A stretch of 64,000 nucleotides of DNA from Morchella semilibera (GCA_009192285.1 CM018605.1:1202530-1266529), one strand, 5' to 3'; positions 36,061 through 51,100 are shown, counted from the first letter of the stretch. The notes: generated by a model not told the origin, from the sequence alone. Numbers and translations: made by a program.

Positions 36061-39000
36061 TTGCCGTCGTCGTTGTCGTCTTGGTGTGTGCCGTCGTGGG
36101 TGGGCAAAAAAAAGCTGACTGAACAGTATTACACAGTGATGGGCGGCGGACGCGGTGTTTGAAGTGGGCGAGTCGATGCGGCGAGTGGCGACGCACCTGT
36201 CAACAATGTCCCGCAACGCCAAGACCCCTAGTCAATCATTACGATGGCTTTCTTTTGGTAGTTGAAACTACACAATGTCTCTAGAACCCCCGGGGGGGGG
36301 GGGGATAAAGTGGAAATAGGTGATATTGGAGGTTCAGTCCATGCCTCCAACAATGTTGGTTTACAACAACGTTCATGTCCCTATTTTTAGGATTCGCAGT
36401 GTTACCTTACTTGTGCGATCCAGGAACCACACGTACCTACATGTACATGTAGAGTGAGAGAGGTACCACATAAGATACATGTACCTACATGTATTCAAGG
36501 CCGGAAACCACACACAAATTCCAGACACCTTGCGCATTCCGCCTCCACTCCCCCTCCTCCAGCTCCTCCTCTTCCTCCTTACTCCATATTCGTTGTCCCT
36601 CAAGAATCCATCCACATATCTAACAACACACATAGCACACATAGCACAATGAGAGAAGAAAAAAAATAAAAAAAAGAAAAAAGAAAAAGGATCGAAGGAC
36701 AAATTGCGTCATTTGAACTGAACGCCCCATAATGGCATAGCGCGGGGCGTGGTAACGCCAGCCGACAAGCGTGTCACGGGTATGTACGGATCTTCCGCTG
36801 ATGGAAAAAAGATTTTCCACCCCACGGGGCACGGACTTCTTCTTCTTCTTACAAAGTGCGAAACAAAAAAACAAAAAGGTTCACCAAAAGGTTTGTTTTG
36901 ACCCTGCCAATGACATGTGGCCATAAAGCTTGAAAGGGTGCTAACTGAAACTATGATGTAAGTGCTTGTAGTTTTGGTTTGGGTGATTTTCAACTTACAT
37001 GTCATGTGCATGCAACACACTCTCTCTTCATTACTTAAAACCTTCATGCTTCCCACAACATTTTACAACTGATTCCCTAATATTAAGAAAGCGGCTGAGG
37101 GAAAGCGGCTGAGGGAACAGCTGTAAACCAGAGCAGACTCAAAACGATGAAATATATTCAGTTCTTTGACTGTCGTCAGCTAGTTTAAATCCGGAGACAC
37201 TCAATAAAGGGTTTCTTTAGGAGGAAAACCACCGCTATAAACGCCACTAAATACACCAGGTCTTTCGCATCTATACTCCAACCTTCAAATATTAATTAGT
37301 TACGATCTCCCGATAGGGTATAGAAGAATCTGTTACAGGACTAGAATCCACCCCCCCCCCCGGAAGTTCCTTGCTCTCTACCAGCTAGATCCACTCTAGC
37401 TAAGATTGATTTTAGGATTAGGGCGGAGTAGCTTTTGCTATACTAACATCGAAGGCAACCTCGACTAGATGGCAGAGCACTTTACTCTCTGAGGAGTATC
37501 GGTGCATATTCGGGAACCTCTCTACTAGGTCGAGAGCCGATGGCCTTTTGAGAGAAGTTTGACACAGGTACTCCCCAACGTAATGGGCTTGTCATCAAAC
37601 AGTTCATTTTATCGACCCTATAGTTGAGGATGATTCAAACTATATTCTTAGTTCTCTCAACATGCGAGCAAACTCTCAGTCATCAGATCTTCCGGTCTGT
37701 ATATCTATGCTTAGGCTGAGGGGCAAAACAGTCCCGTTTATTGTTGTCGCTTATCCACCACAACGCAAGTTAAAAAAAAGAAGGCCGTTTGCGCGCTTGC
37801 GAAACCCGTAGGAATCTGGGTGTGGCCGTATGGAGTTCTTTACGGATATATCGATGGTGTCCGAAATATGACTAGTAATCCAGATTATTTGGTTTCCTAG
37901 ATGGACCCTTTGCTGTCAATATACTACGTGCACTTAGGAGTTGTATAATACAAGAGTTTCATCTCACAGCTGCTGCTGCTTCTGTGGCGATTGTAGGGTC
38001 TTGTGCCAGGGCACTGTTGGAAGGTAGAGAAGGGCTGGGACATGTCGTAGCACTTTACTCGCTCGTCCTCGGCCCCGCGACATCTACTTATAACAGCGTA
38101 AGTATACCCAGCAAGTATGCGCATTGGAAGTGAAGAGAAAGGTTACTGTCTAGATCGGGGTATAAAACGGATGTCGATCACAGCCTATCACTCACACTAT
38201 TCTTCGGTCGACTGGGTGCTGATTGATTGACTCGATGTTATGAGCCCGAGTTCAAAAGGTAATACAAGGCGAGCACACTGTTATGGCTCATTTCTAAAAA
38301 AAAAAAAAAATTGGGGGAAACACTAAGCCCGCTCAGAGTCCTCGACCAGTCTTCTCGGTCTCTGTTATTCAGCCTGATCATTTCTCTTTTACAGGCATGA
38401 ACGGCTGATGGGTTGTCTATTACGTACGTTTACTTAGGGATCGGTCGGCCCGTGTATACGCCCTCTTAAAAATAACTGGATAGATTTAATTACGGGCCGT
38501 TTGCTGAATATATATTTTTTGATTTTACCCGTACACCGCTGCCGGCCGAGAACGAAAGCAAATATAAATGTCTGCCGTATTGATCATACTCAATAATATA
38601 TCGGTCAGACTGGCTCGAGATTACCTGCTCTACTCCTACATAATTCCGAAATTGTGGTTTTGGTCTCGTCCCTGCAGGCTGCACGGTTTCAGAAGTGGTA
38701 GTATATGCTGAGCTGAGAAAACAATCGCCGATTGGTCTCGTCATAGTACATGCTTAACTGAGTGTGAGTGTGTGCTCTAACCATATATATTGATGGGAAT
38801 ATATTAGGCATTAGGCCTTTTACACCAACGTACCGGCCTTGATAAGTAGACAATCCGTACCAATAAAGTTGTCAGAGTCAGGGCTTGCCTATCTACGCCG
38901 AGATTCAATCGTGTAACGGAAGTCTATTTCGAGAAAATTACTTCCAAGGCCAAATAAACAGGACCAATTTTTTATAGGGCGGACTGTGTAGCACACTATA

Positions 39001-40138
39001 CAGCCGCTATTGGTACTGCTCGATATAGGAGCCGAGATTTACTACATACACAAGCTGATATATACTGACCCGTGATCAGTCAGTTACCACTTTCAATCTC
39101 TGGGCACATGTACATATGTACGAATCCCGTGAAGGTGATGTTATTGTGTGTCAATTATAACATAAACAATGAAATAGGCCAGGTTTTTGGTCTGTTGCAC
39201 ACATATCTCGTTTACAAGCTCTAATACCTGATTACTATATTCAATTCCTGGAGTCTCGATCCGATCGACACCCTCCTCCTCTCCAAGGCCTACCCTTCAT
39301 GTAAACCTCTAATCTGAATAACCAGCTATACGGTAGCTAATAAAAGAAAGGGTCCAGACGCCTAGCCAGTGAAGAGAAGTCACAATGCCGGTAACGTGTC
39401 AAATACTACAGAGGAAGGTGTAATGAATGGAGGTTGAGAAATAGCCGAGACAAGTGTATACGTACTCAGTTGTTACCCTCGGTAAATCTCTATAGCTCTA
39501 CTAATGCCAGGTGTGGAATTGATAGTCAGAGGACTAAATTGTTGACTTGACCTCGCCCCGACCTCTTACATTCCATGCCTTCTTCGCTGGCAAGTAGGAT
39601 TTTGAGTTGGTTGACATGCACGACATAGCCTGTTTGATAGAAACGCAATACATTTGGTAGTGTAGTCCCAAGAAAGCCATCCAGTAGGTAGAGTAACAGG
39701 CGGGATGTTACTGCGCGGTCCAGTTATTTTAGTGCCAACGCATAATTTCTTTTTCCAAACAAAAAGGCATACGTATTGCAAGTATGTACGCTTGAGGGCC
39801 CCCACTTGCTGTTACCTAAGTTCTCAGAAATGTATTTGACTTGGGTCAACGGGTTTCTCATGCTATACAAGCCACGCTATCGATTAATGCATCATTGCGG
39901 CGTTTATAGAAGGATCTTCAGGGTGGTGGAAATTAAGAAATAATAGAGGGAAGGTGGGGGCAGAAGGTAAAATCAGATACAGGTATCTCATTGGATTGGG
40001 CAGGATATTCCTCCGGAATCTCGGAGATCTCGGACCCTCAATTGTACGCGTCGATCAGAATGTTCACGACAGTTCTTCTGCATACATAGCTCTGACTGCG
40101 ATGTACAGAACGCGGAGAGATCTTTTAGGGAATATACT

Positions 40139-40552
40139 TACATGTAGGCATGACGATTATTTCCCTGGGAGCATGTAGAGTATACATTTGTGTACCGGTT
40201 GCAAATCCCGATGCATATGGAGGCACACACTGGTTAAGGCATGTACCTACATGTATTGCCACAGTTTAGCTTACTTATTCCATTTTCACTGGCATGCAGG
40301 TAAGAAGGCGGGTAGCTGGTAGATCGAAACGGAAGTCTAGACTACATGTACATGTACTTGCTCTACTATGATTGTTCTGTGTAGGTTCTAGGTTCTATCA
40401 GATGCACAACCATATGTACATACATGTAGCTACTACATGTACATACATGTACTAGAGTAGGTACCGGTACATGTACATGTAGTTATTATATACATGTACC
40501 CATTCAAGATTACATGGGCTACTCAAAAAGGTAACTACATACTAACATGTAG
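40139..40552. repeat. dense cluster of TACATGTA palindromes
   Basis: About ten copies of TACATGTA or GTACATGTAC lie within roughly 400 bases, some overlapping. One run at 40410-40500 also includes the palindrome GGTACC. It is the densest occurrence of this motif in the window. Confidence 0.65.
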
Positions 40553-42896
40553 ATACATTGCCTTTACGAGGCTCTACATGTTTTATTATATTAAGGTGTT
40601 CAGAAATACCACCCAGCCCCGCAGATAGAGAAGGTATGTTCACTCTCAATAAAAGCCCCGCGGTTTGTCATAGAGTAGTAATTAAGCCACAATGTTACTC
40701 AGAGGTCCCTTTCTACTCTAAGTGTCAAGCCCCCAAATTAGGATTCCATTAAGAGGACATTTCCGTAACAGATATTGCAAAATGCCCCGAAGTGAAACCA
40801 CCAAGGTTTCCTCCCCCGCAAAAGTATTTATCCGGGGAAGGGGGGCAAGCAGCCTACATAGCTTCGGAAAAGCAGCTGTTGTCTCACAGATTATCTGATA
40901 ATAACCGGACGGTTTCCGTAACTCGAGACATGAACGGTGCCCCGAGTGTAGAACATATATTCGGTATACCTTGCTCAGGGCCGAAACACTTTCATTTTCT
41001 AGACAGAATGCCTCGCATAGGCACCCCTACATGCAGCTCCGCTTCTCCGGATGGGCCAGAACAAACACGTCAACCCGTACGTCGTGCATGCAGAGCTCGG
41101 AATAACCTTAACTGATGCGCATTGTTTTTCCGAGCCGGGTATCGCAAGACATGTTTTCTCTTTTCTGTTTTGGGACGGGAAGGGGTTTGAGAGATGAACG
41201 ACTTTGTGCAGCAGGGGCTGACGGGTTTTTTTTCTTTTCCCCTTTGCCTGAGGCTGAGTTTTAGTACTTCTAGGTACTTTTTGCAGCTACATACATACAT
41301 TAGTATGATGACGAAAGAGAGCATACATACATGTACTTCATGTCTGGGTACCGTTGGGTTCCGTTCTGCTGCAACAGCGCTAAAGGGTCACGCAATATAC
41401 AATATACATGTATCCACTGGTTAATTCGGGTATCATTTTAGTACATTCATGGGTGGGATGTGTTCTGTTTTGGCGGCGCCTGCGCAGCGGCGGTACTACG
41501 GTTGCAATTAATGTGAGATTGTACCTCCTGAACTTGACTGAGGGAGTACTACTACATACATAGGAGTAATTACAAAAGTAATAAGTTGCCAAGTCAAAAT
41601 GCCAATGTTATGTTCTATTCTATATGATAAGCATAATATAAACCTCTTGCTCATGACGTAGCAGCGGCAGCAATAGTCAAAAGTAGACTCCCCTGGCATC
41701 ACTCATGATGAGGCGGCCCAGTATGCCCAGTATGCCCAGAAAAGTAGAGCACTTTAGAGTACCCTATACGCAGAGAGATTGCCCGCCCCTGGTATATACC
41801 CCATGCACTCCTCAGTCGATGAATTCAGTGACCTACAAGCAGAGTGAGTCCCCCCCCCCCCCACATCCTCTCCCCTACGAACTGGTCCAAGTCACGAAAT
41901 AGTGTATCTACATCATGTAGCTTCGCACATCTCCGACAAGAGCTCCGTACTGACACATGCATACCACTAGTTTCAATGCCAAAAAGGCTAACATCTACCG
42001 TACACGGTACACACTTAGCTGATATGTGAGACATCACCAGATACCAGGCTTAGTAGTCTGGTTAACGTTCTTCTTTCTTGGCCTTCTGGAAGCAAGGGAA
42101 CGGGGAGTGGTCGGGGAAACCAGCAGATCCGGAGTGTTCCGGGATCGTGAAGACGTTGGGTTGAAAAGGCTTGGCTTGGCTGCATTAGAAGAGGTGTGAT
42201 CCCTGTAAGGTAAGCCAGCATGATCCTAGGAACGTGGGGGCTGATCTAAACCCTAACCTAGATGATGTAAGTAGGTACATGTAGGTACATGGGCTTTTGG
42301 TATGTACATGGGCTTTGCTTGCCTAAGCATCTTTTTTTGTAGGCATCACTGGGGAGGCCATAAATGTATATACAGTTTCACCTTGAAAGGTCACCCTTCC
42401 ATGGGTTCGTACGAGATAATGTCTTCCTAAGCTTACACTCGGAGGGGTGGGTTTGAGTTGAAGGTTCAGCCTGTTGGGGCAGGCTGGGTTGAAAGATCGG
42501 GAGGCTTCACAACAGTTCTCCATGGGACATTTAGCACCTGGGAATGAGAGGACAGGGCAGCGGTGGTCGTTGAGGTCGCGTTTTAGGGTGTAAACTGCTT
42601 AGGAGGTGGATGTTCCATCCTTAACAATGAGGCCATGTGCCATGTACCAGCGTTTGTAGCGCTTAGGCCGTACTGGTCTCCTCATAACGCCTTTGTTCGC
42701 TTCGCCCCGGCCGCACATCGATAGCTATGGGCTCGCTCCGCTCACAAGTCACCAAGAAGAAGAATTTCAACTAATGAACTAATTGCAACTATGATATAAA
42801 CTTCGCTTATATAATCCTTAACCCTAGGTCTGCCTACCGATAATAGATTACATGTAGTTACCGCACCCGGGAAAACACTGTACCAGGCACTCACCT

Positions 42897-43850
42897 TCAG
42901 TCAAAGCCTCCATTGTTCAACGCGGCATGCAGTCCACCGGAGCGGAATAGTTTTTCATCCATAAGCCCTTTTCCTCATCCATCGTATCAAACATTACGTC
43001 CATCTTGTTTGTCACCTGAAAAGTCCCATCGTAACTGATCATTCGCCAACTTTCTCCGGTTGTAACGAATGCGTACACCTCGCCATTATTGTCTCTCATA
43101 TCCTTCATCGAGAGCAAACACTGTTTTATCGCTTCTCCAGGGGGACGTTTCTTTCCTTCTATGATGAGGACATACCTCTTTTCCGTCACTGGGATCACGT
43201 CAATCATAACAGGTTCCTCATAGTCGCCCGTCTCGGGGTCTGTAGAGACGATCTCTTTCTCCCTCACTAACCGTATTTTGCGCCCTGTCATGCGTCTGAA
43301 ATCGGTGAGTATTGGAACGATAGTATAGAGAACTAAGTCGTTGATATTGGCTTCTTTGAAGTCTAGATTCGCCTCTATAGGGTAACCTTCCATCTCAAGA
43401 TAGTCGACTATGGCATCATAAACCCTCTGCTTGGTTTTCAAGATGGCGTCCCCTCCGGCAATAGGCTTGGCCCGTTCCAACATTCTACGAACTGGAATGG
43501 CAATTCGAGACTAATGCCTAGTCTCTCCTCTGCTTCTCGAATGGACATGTTGGAATATGATGTAGTCCACTTGGACTTTCTCTTCTTTTCTTGCTGCCCG
43601 GTGCTGCCGTCACCCGTTGTGATTACCCGTTGGAGTAAAGGGATATGATGGCTTGTCTATCGACTGTCGTGATTCCTGTAACCATGAATTAGCTTGATTC
43701 CAACCTCACGGGGAGAGGGGTAGACTCACGATATCGTCTAGGGTACATGTAGTAGTGTAGTCGGGAGGGGTCCTAAGTCGGGGATACCTCTTGCCGTGGC
43801 AGGGTAACTTTCCTCCGTGCCGCACAAAACCCTTAACAAAAAGGTCATGG
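42897..43850 (-). pseudogene. PD-(D/E)XK nuclease-like gene, apparently decayed
   Basis: The longest open piece (42917-43483, 188 codons) contains VMIDVIPVTEKRYVLIIEGK, whose Asp followed by E-x-K matches the PD-(D/E)XK nuclease core, then QCLLSMKDMRDNNGEVYAFV and TTGESWRMISYDGTF. Coding-like sequence continues upstream: LPCHGKRYPRLRTPPDYTT in an exon ending at a GTGAGT donor (intron about 43683-43732), then KPSYPFTPTG and KWTTSYSNMSIREAEERLGI. Between these blocks the frame changes without a plausible intron, near 43620-43625 (one extra G), near 43505-43515 (where a short deletion between TCTCGA copies would explain LGISLE abutting SRIAIP), and again near the 3' end, giving GGFD-stop at 42897. 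No in-frame ATG is evident at the 5' end. It looks like a duplicated, degraded member of a fungal gene family. The nuclease assignment rests on one motif. Confidence 0.6.
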
Positions 43851-46800
43851 AGCCAAGGTGATATATATTATCAATCGTATGATAGTGATGCCGCCCAAGT
43901 ACTTTTAGATAAATACATGTACTTATAAATCTCTTGAGCCGTGTTTGTTACCCGTTGCATACGTCTATTTCAGGAGAGAACCCGCATGTCTTCACGGCTT
44001 GGGGTACACGCGTCCCGAATTTTGCTTTTTTCCCCTCTTCGCTTTACTCCTCGCGATATCGGTCCGCGATTTCACTTGGAATTAAGTACAGGGCCTCAAA
44101 ACAAACGTGAAGTAGTACGGCATAATTTTTTCTTGGAGAGCACTAGACTGAAGGGGGTGATTTTTGCCATATGGCGTGCCGCCTATGAGGTCAGCATTTC
44201 CGATAATAATTGCTTTTTTCTATTATTCTTTCCCACGCGTGAGTTATTCAGATTGTGTCGGTGATCGTGAGAAAGACAAACATGTGCATAGCCTCGGGAG
44301 TCGGAGTCGGCAGTGGGGATCGCCGGCCGGGACTCTGGTGTGGGGTATGTATTTGCAAGATCTGTGGGACTTGCTTAGAGGTTACCCGTTTGGCTTGGCA
44401 TGTGCGTTTCTTCGACATCAAGTCAACGCCTTGAATATGCGAAAACAGGAGAGGGGCGGATAGGATAGTTCACGTATCTTATTGCTAGTTTCGGGCCCTG
44501 ACGGATCGCCAACTCTGCAGGAACGGTCAGAATAGTGGTAGAGACAGTTGTAGAGTTGAAGGGGTGAAAGTTGAGGTGAGAGAATTGCTGATGAGAGATG
44601 ATGGGGTGTAGTCATGGCGAAGAGGTATTATTTGCGAGTATAGCTGTCCCAAGAGTTTAATTAGCTTATGCCCCGCTGGCAACTGACTAGGACTCGAAAA
44701 ATACAAAGGCCCGTGGACAGGTCGTCTCGTATAAGCATTAGTGTAGGTGTCACATGATATATAACACTCATTTACAGCGATTTGACAAACAAGCATCGAG
44801 TCACTAATCGCATGTCAGGGCGTATTAATCCTCCCATCCCTTCCAGTTTTAGGAATGAGCCATAATAGCACAGAATCCCAAAGCAACTCCTTGATTTTTG
44901 AGGGATAAATGGGCGTCTTCCCATAGGTCCAATGGATATAATTTATGATTGTCATTATTAGGTGATCCAAGACATAATAAGCCGAGGACGGGTGCCATTG
45001 CATGGTCGGATGATAAATCGCCGGGATCAGAGATATTTTTTGGGGATACGAAGGGGAAGCGTCTCGAATGCTCCGCCCCCCTCTTTTCTCATTCCTAGCT
45101 AGGCGTAGGGGGCTCGTACACCCCAGTGGTCAGTGTCAGATTCTATTCGAGATTAACGGGCCGGTGGGCAAAAGCTTAGCCTACACAAGCGAAAGGCCAA
45201 GCAACTCGTCCAGGCGTGGAGAAAGTCCCAGTGGAGTGGAACCGTGTGCGGAGTGAAGAGGGTGGAGGGGAATAAAGGGTCCAGAACTATTATTACAGGC
45301 GCTGAGCTGAAAGTCGTCGTAATGTGGATGTTGTTGTTGATGACGAGGCCTGTCTAAACACTACATGTAGGTCCTTGAAACAAACTCACTGCTCATATTA
45401 TTCAGATATATACCTAGGAAGAGTTTTATTGCTCCTTGAATTAGCCAACTACATAGAGTATTTTAAAAGAAACGACCACTGGGATCGGTGGGCAATGCTT
45501 AGATGAGTATTGTGGTTTCAATACCCGAGACTGAGGGTTCTACTGCTTCGCCCCAATGCTTAGGGGGTATATAAATGCGAATCGTTATATTACTTGGGCA
45601 CACGCAGAAGGCTTGTTTGATACCGGATCTGCGGTCGGTATGTTTTACCGTACCGCATTGATCCATGCCCGTGTGATGTGAAAAAGCTTGACTTTTTTAT
45701 CAACTGCAGACTGCATGAAAGTGCAGAAATTGATGCGAGTGGCTCTCATGGGTGTTTGATGAGCACACTCTACAACAAATAATTGGGCGTCTGTACGATA
45801 CTCTGTTTTAATATAATTTTAACGGATCATTTCAGAGGTATAGATAGATGCAATCAAGCAATGTTAACATCAGCATTCACGCATCGCTCAGGGGTCTGGC
45901 GCAGTGAAAGATATTAGACGCGTAGTTCGGCCAGAACACCGCCTGGACCTGAGAAGTTGTGTGTCACACCCACATACCTAGTCCAATACTAGGTTCTGCA
46001 AACCCAGCAAAAAAAAGTGATGGTTAGTTGTTGAGGGACTTTCCTGTTTTTCTAGCTAGGCGCTTGGGACGAGACTAAACTGCCGGTTTACATCGGTGCT
46101 CTCTTACATTTTAGGTTTTCGCGATTTTTAACTTCAAAAACTCCGCAGGACGCAGGTGGCCCTTACATGGCCTTCTTTCCTCTAGACTCCTGAAGGAGGT
46201 ACACGTACTTACACACGCACATTCAAAAGTAGGTGACGGTTGTGAAGTTGTAGACCTATTTGCATCAGCCCTCTGCCAACTACCAACATCGAAGCAACAT
46301 CCTCCAAATTAGAGCCCGGGGTTAAGCGTATACATCGGCCGAAGGTGGTCGGGGTTTATGAGCTGGAGCTTACCGAACAGTGACAAAGACGGTCGATATC
46401 GTTTTAGGCTGATCCGCTCATGTATCAGCCGTATATTACATGCAGCTTCAGTCGCGGCAGGCGTCGACAAGCTTTCAGGCGCGGCGGTTTTCTCGCGTGG
46501 GGCATGGGTTCCCCCCCCATGCCATGGAAACGGGATCCCTCCTCGAATCGATTAATCGGTTCTTGGGACTCGCAACGATCCCAAAGGAATTCCTGCTCAT
46601 CAACTGAAACACAGACGAAATCTTAGATGTTTATCGAGGAGGCCGATTGACTCTCGAATTGTACCAGCAATTCGTACTAATGCAACCATAACTGACATCT
46701 TAAACGATGCCCACACGTGGTGGCCATTGTTCACTGCATTGTGTGCTCCATATGTTGTGTGATGTGATGTCATAACATTCGTAAAATAGACCAAACAGCG

Positions 46801-48187
46801 GAAAAAATGTACTTTGCGTAACCCCAATTGTATCGCTAGATGAATTACGTCAAAGAATTTCCTTTTCGCCGGGAAGCACCAGGGCTCAAAAGCTTACTTG
46901 AAGGAAATTTTCTGATTCGGGGAAGTTTGCGAGAAAATAGATTATTCCTGCTTGTTTCCAATACGAGATTTTACGGAGATGCCCTAAGCGGGAGAAACCG
47001 ATGTGTTCTGTTATGGGGTCAACGAGGTACAAGGGTCTTCTGTTTAGAAATCCACCAGACGCCACCGTATAGTGCTGCATTCACACCCTTTGGTGGAACT
47101 ACGTATCGAGAGAAGTTCTGTGGTCAGGAGGGTCGAAGCGAAAATTGCGCGCTGGAGGGGGCCTCTTCCTGTTTTTTTTTTTTTCTCCAGTTACATCAAA
47201 GGGGGGGGGCAGATGATTGGATTCATATGTGAGTTCTCTTTGATTTCTTGCTGAATTCAAACGTTTATTTCCTGGAAGCTTTCGAGAACATAACAAAGCA
47301 ATGCTCATAGAGATGGCGAAGATGATGGTCCAACTCTCGCATTCCGTGAGACCTCCTTCACGGGAGGGGTTGCCACATTTATCGAAGGACGATAAGATTG
47401 ATTGCCGCTTGTCAATTGGAACATGCATGGCCTCCGGCCTGACCTGTTGTGACGGGCTCCAGAAAAGACAAGACTTCTGTGTTCTCCCTCTTCCTTACCT
47501 TATCCTATCATAAGGCAAAGGGCCCCTGTAACCACTATTCGCTTGGTGGTTGATGGATGGCGGAGGTATTCTAAGCCCAAATCTGCCTTGTGGGTCCCTT
47601 GATTCCACTCCGAGAGAACTTCCCCAAAATCCACTCAAGAGCCCAAGACCGCCATGGAGTTTCAGTGGATGATCATTTCTGTCCATCAAAGGTGTGACCC
47701 GAGCCGAGAGAGTGAAAAGGAACACCCATTCACAATTTTTGGACATCACGGAATCAGTATTTGGTTTGTCTGGTTACATTCTCTATTTCCCGACCGCAGC
47801 ACTGGGCACGGCTACCTAGGGGAGAGCAAAAAAAAAAAAAAAAAAAAGGATAGCGTACGTCAGAATCCGGGATTTTTTACTCCCTTCACTTTGACTTACA
47901 TGCAGACAGAAAGGCCGCGGTCGTACATACATAGTCCAACAGCACCCTCGTCGCAGAAGGGCATAATAATAGTCAAGCTTTGATCTGACGCAAAACAAAG
48001 CCCGCCAGAGAAAAGGACACTGCCACCCCACCATACCTTTCAGAGAATTATCCCCTGCTCTCTTCCTAACTCTTAACTCTTCACAAAACCCCCCTCTTTT
48101 CGAACAATATCCCTTTGTCTGTGAACATACTTCCAGGACAATCGGCTTTCTTTACTTCATCACTCTCGTTATTTTTATTGGTGCTGG
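43851..48187. other. intergenic desert upstream of the zinc-cluster gene
   Basis: There are no supported genes. It holds TACATGTA motifs at 43915 and 45361, T- and A-runs at 47172-47184 and 47828-47847, and short unsupported frames. The last 180 bases are C/T-rich and look like the leader of the zinc-cluster factor. Confidence 0.4.
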
Positions 48188-51100
48188 ATGCAAATTAATT
48201 TGGACGGGTTGAGTGCGAGAAAGCTAATCGTCATGGATATGTCTTCGACTTCACACTTGGGATCTACCCACTCGTCGCCCGAGTCCTTCGATGATGATAC
48301 TGGAATGATGGGGACTGCCAATTGGCAACATATGCCTCCTCCTCCACAAACAGCGCCGGCTTCAGTGGCGGGCAGCAGTGCAACATCGTCGGTACCTAAT
48401 AAGGCGCCACTACCATTACAGAAGCGTAGAAGAGTTACTCGAGCATGCGATGAGTGCCGGCGGAAGAAGATCAAGTGCGACGGGAAACAACCATGTACAC
48501 ACTGTACGGTCTATAGCTATGGTTTGTGAACTTTTCTCTGCTCCCCCTCTGTTTCCGGGACGAACTAGAGCAATAACCTTTGTTTGGCGGACCAAAATTC
48601 TTGATCATTAACTTGACTGGTAAACCTGTAATCGTAAATGAACATTCCACTGATCGTAACTTGATACCTTTAGAATGCACGTATGACCAACCCTCAAACC
48701 GGAGACGAAACCCTGCTCCCCAGTACATCGAGGCATTAGAGAACCGACTCCAAAGGACAGAGGCATTATTGAAGGCAGTACTGCCGGATATCGATGTGAA
48801 CCACCCTAATTTTGATCTCAGTAAAGTTCTGCCACAAATTCAGGAGGCTGCAACGGTCCGAACAGCAAGACTTGGGATTAACAACAGCACAAATGGTAAC
48901 GGCAATGGGACTGAGAAAGATTCCCTCTTGGAATCTATGGTGGAAGCAGCAGGGCGTTTAGATATCGATGAGAGTGGACACATGGATTTCCACGGTCACT
49001 CCTCGGGTATGGCCTTCCTGGCGCATCTAAACAACCAATTCGGAGATCTACTCGGCGAGGATGTTAAAGCCTTGAAGAAGATGCGCTCTACTGCTTTCCC
49101 CACAGTTTTTGATTCGCCACAATCATCCATCAGCTCATCTCCAGAAGCCAGCGCGGCAATAACAGCCATTTTGCCAAAGAAGGAGGTTGCTCTTATTTTG
49201 GTAGATGCGTGTCTAGACGATGCTTGCATTCTCATGCGGTTCGTCCACAGGCCGACATTCAACGATATGATGAATCAAATTTACCAGACAGAGCCTGGAA
49301 ACTATACGGAACATCAGCTTAGCTTTCTACCATTGCTATATTTGACATTGGCAGTAGGGTGTATCTTTATTAATGACATCTCGATATTCGGTGCTGAGAA
49401 CCCCGTTGCTGAAGGGTGAGTCAATCTCCAAAACCAGAAATCCTCATGTTTTCCTAACTAAGTTATTTTTCACACAGAACCAAATATTTTAGTGCTGGCC
49501 GCCGTATGATTGAAATAACTGATTGTCGCGACATCCATTCTATCCAGACTGTCCTCATGATGGTCGTATTTCTTCAATCATCTGCTAGAATGTCAACATG
49601 TTATTCTTTTGTCGCCATTGCACTTTCTGCTTCCGTAAGGCTAGGTCTTCATCGATCTTTACCAGGAACAAGCTTTAGTCCTATAGAAAGGGAAATTCGT
49701 AAAAGAATATTCTGGACTGTACGGAAAATGGATACATATGTCGGTGCTCTATTAGGCCTTCCGAAAGGTATTGCAGACGAGGATATAGATCAAGAAATGC
49801 CCGCTGAAGTGGATGATGAATATATTACCGAAAAGGAAATATTGCCGCAGCCAGAAGGAGTTATGCCTATGATAGCCGCTGCGAATGCCCACGCCAAATT
49901 ATTAAAAATTATGGGGAAGTTGGTTAAATACATTTACCCCTTGAAGGGAGTGGAGGCTAGTGTAACCGGTAAAAGATTTGGGTACAGTGTGAGCTACTCA
50001 AAAGTCCATGAAATTGAAAAGGATCTTGGGGATTGGCTAGACGTTCTTCCAATGCAACTAAGACCCGGAGGGGACACGCCGAGCAGCCTGCTTAAGTAAG
50101 TAACCGCTTCGTTGATAATGAATCATCAGTTTATTAACGGCTTTTAGGGCGCAGTTTCTTCTTAAAATGGCATTTGCTCACGTACAAATGATGTTATACC
50201 GCCCGTTTCTACACTATATTTCCCGACCAAAGAACAGAGGTTACGATGAGCGACCCTACGCCAGCGCTGCTGCATGCGTTAATGTTTCACGTAAAATTGT
50301 TCACACCGCGGATGAAATGAGAAAGAAGGGTATTTTGAATGGTGCTTATTGGTTCACCATATACACCACTTTCTTTTCAGTCATTACAATGCTGTACTTC
50401 GTTTTGGAGAATCCCACCGATGTAACGTCGTTACCGATACTGAAGGACGCAGAGATTGGGCGAGACTTATTATTAGGTCTCAAAGAACGAAGCTTAGCTG
50501 CAAAGAGGTGCTCGATAGCACTACAAGTATGTGATCCTTTGTGATATACAAGATTCGATTACTGACATCTTGTAGCCTTTATTTGATAAAGTTCCCCAGA
50601 AGATCAAACCAGACCTAGAAAAGGCGAGCCTATCTAAGAAAAAGCGGGCTAGATCAGGGTCAAAACCCGGGGATGTCGATCAGTCTACTACTTGGAGCAA
50701 CACCTCCCGGACAGTTTCCCCTGAAGCTTCAGAATCACCTCAAAATAGACGCTCGAGAACTTTCCCTGGATCACCAGATGTAGATATGAGGCGACAAACG
50801 ACACCTATGCAACTCCAACGAACAGTAGCGCTAAATCAGACACCAGAAGACTTGAATCGCCGAAGTTCATATGAAGTGTTCACAACTGCCGAGACTTTCT
50901 CTTCTGCTCATAGTACTCCAGATCCGCAGCCAATGTCTTTTCAGGCACATCTTTCCGGGAGTGGACTACCGGATCTCAACGCCTTGATGTTCCCCTCACC
51001 GGACCCTTTCAATTACAACTATGCGCACCCTATGGGCCAACAACAATATACTAAGACGGATCCAATGCAGCAAGACAGCCCTTCATCCCCTGAAAGTATG

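Larger units (their letters stand above)
35516..42896. other. 7.4-kb gene desert upstream of the forkhead gene
   Basis: The proximal part is the forkhead promoter and leader, with a GGT/GAT microsatellite at about 35985-36060. From 36900 to 42880 there are only short, unsupported open frames and degenerate sequence. A 14-bp unit, AAAGCGGCTGAGGG, is tandemly duplicated at 37088-37115. TACATGTA motifs are dense at 36430-36500 and 40140-40560. No transposon protein was recognised. Confidence 0.4.

Noticed and set aside
35851-36222. Poly-His or poly-Val reading frames
   Set aside because: They are produced by the GGT/GAT microsatellite.
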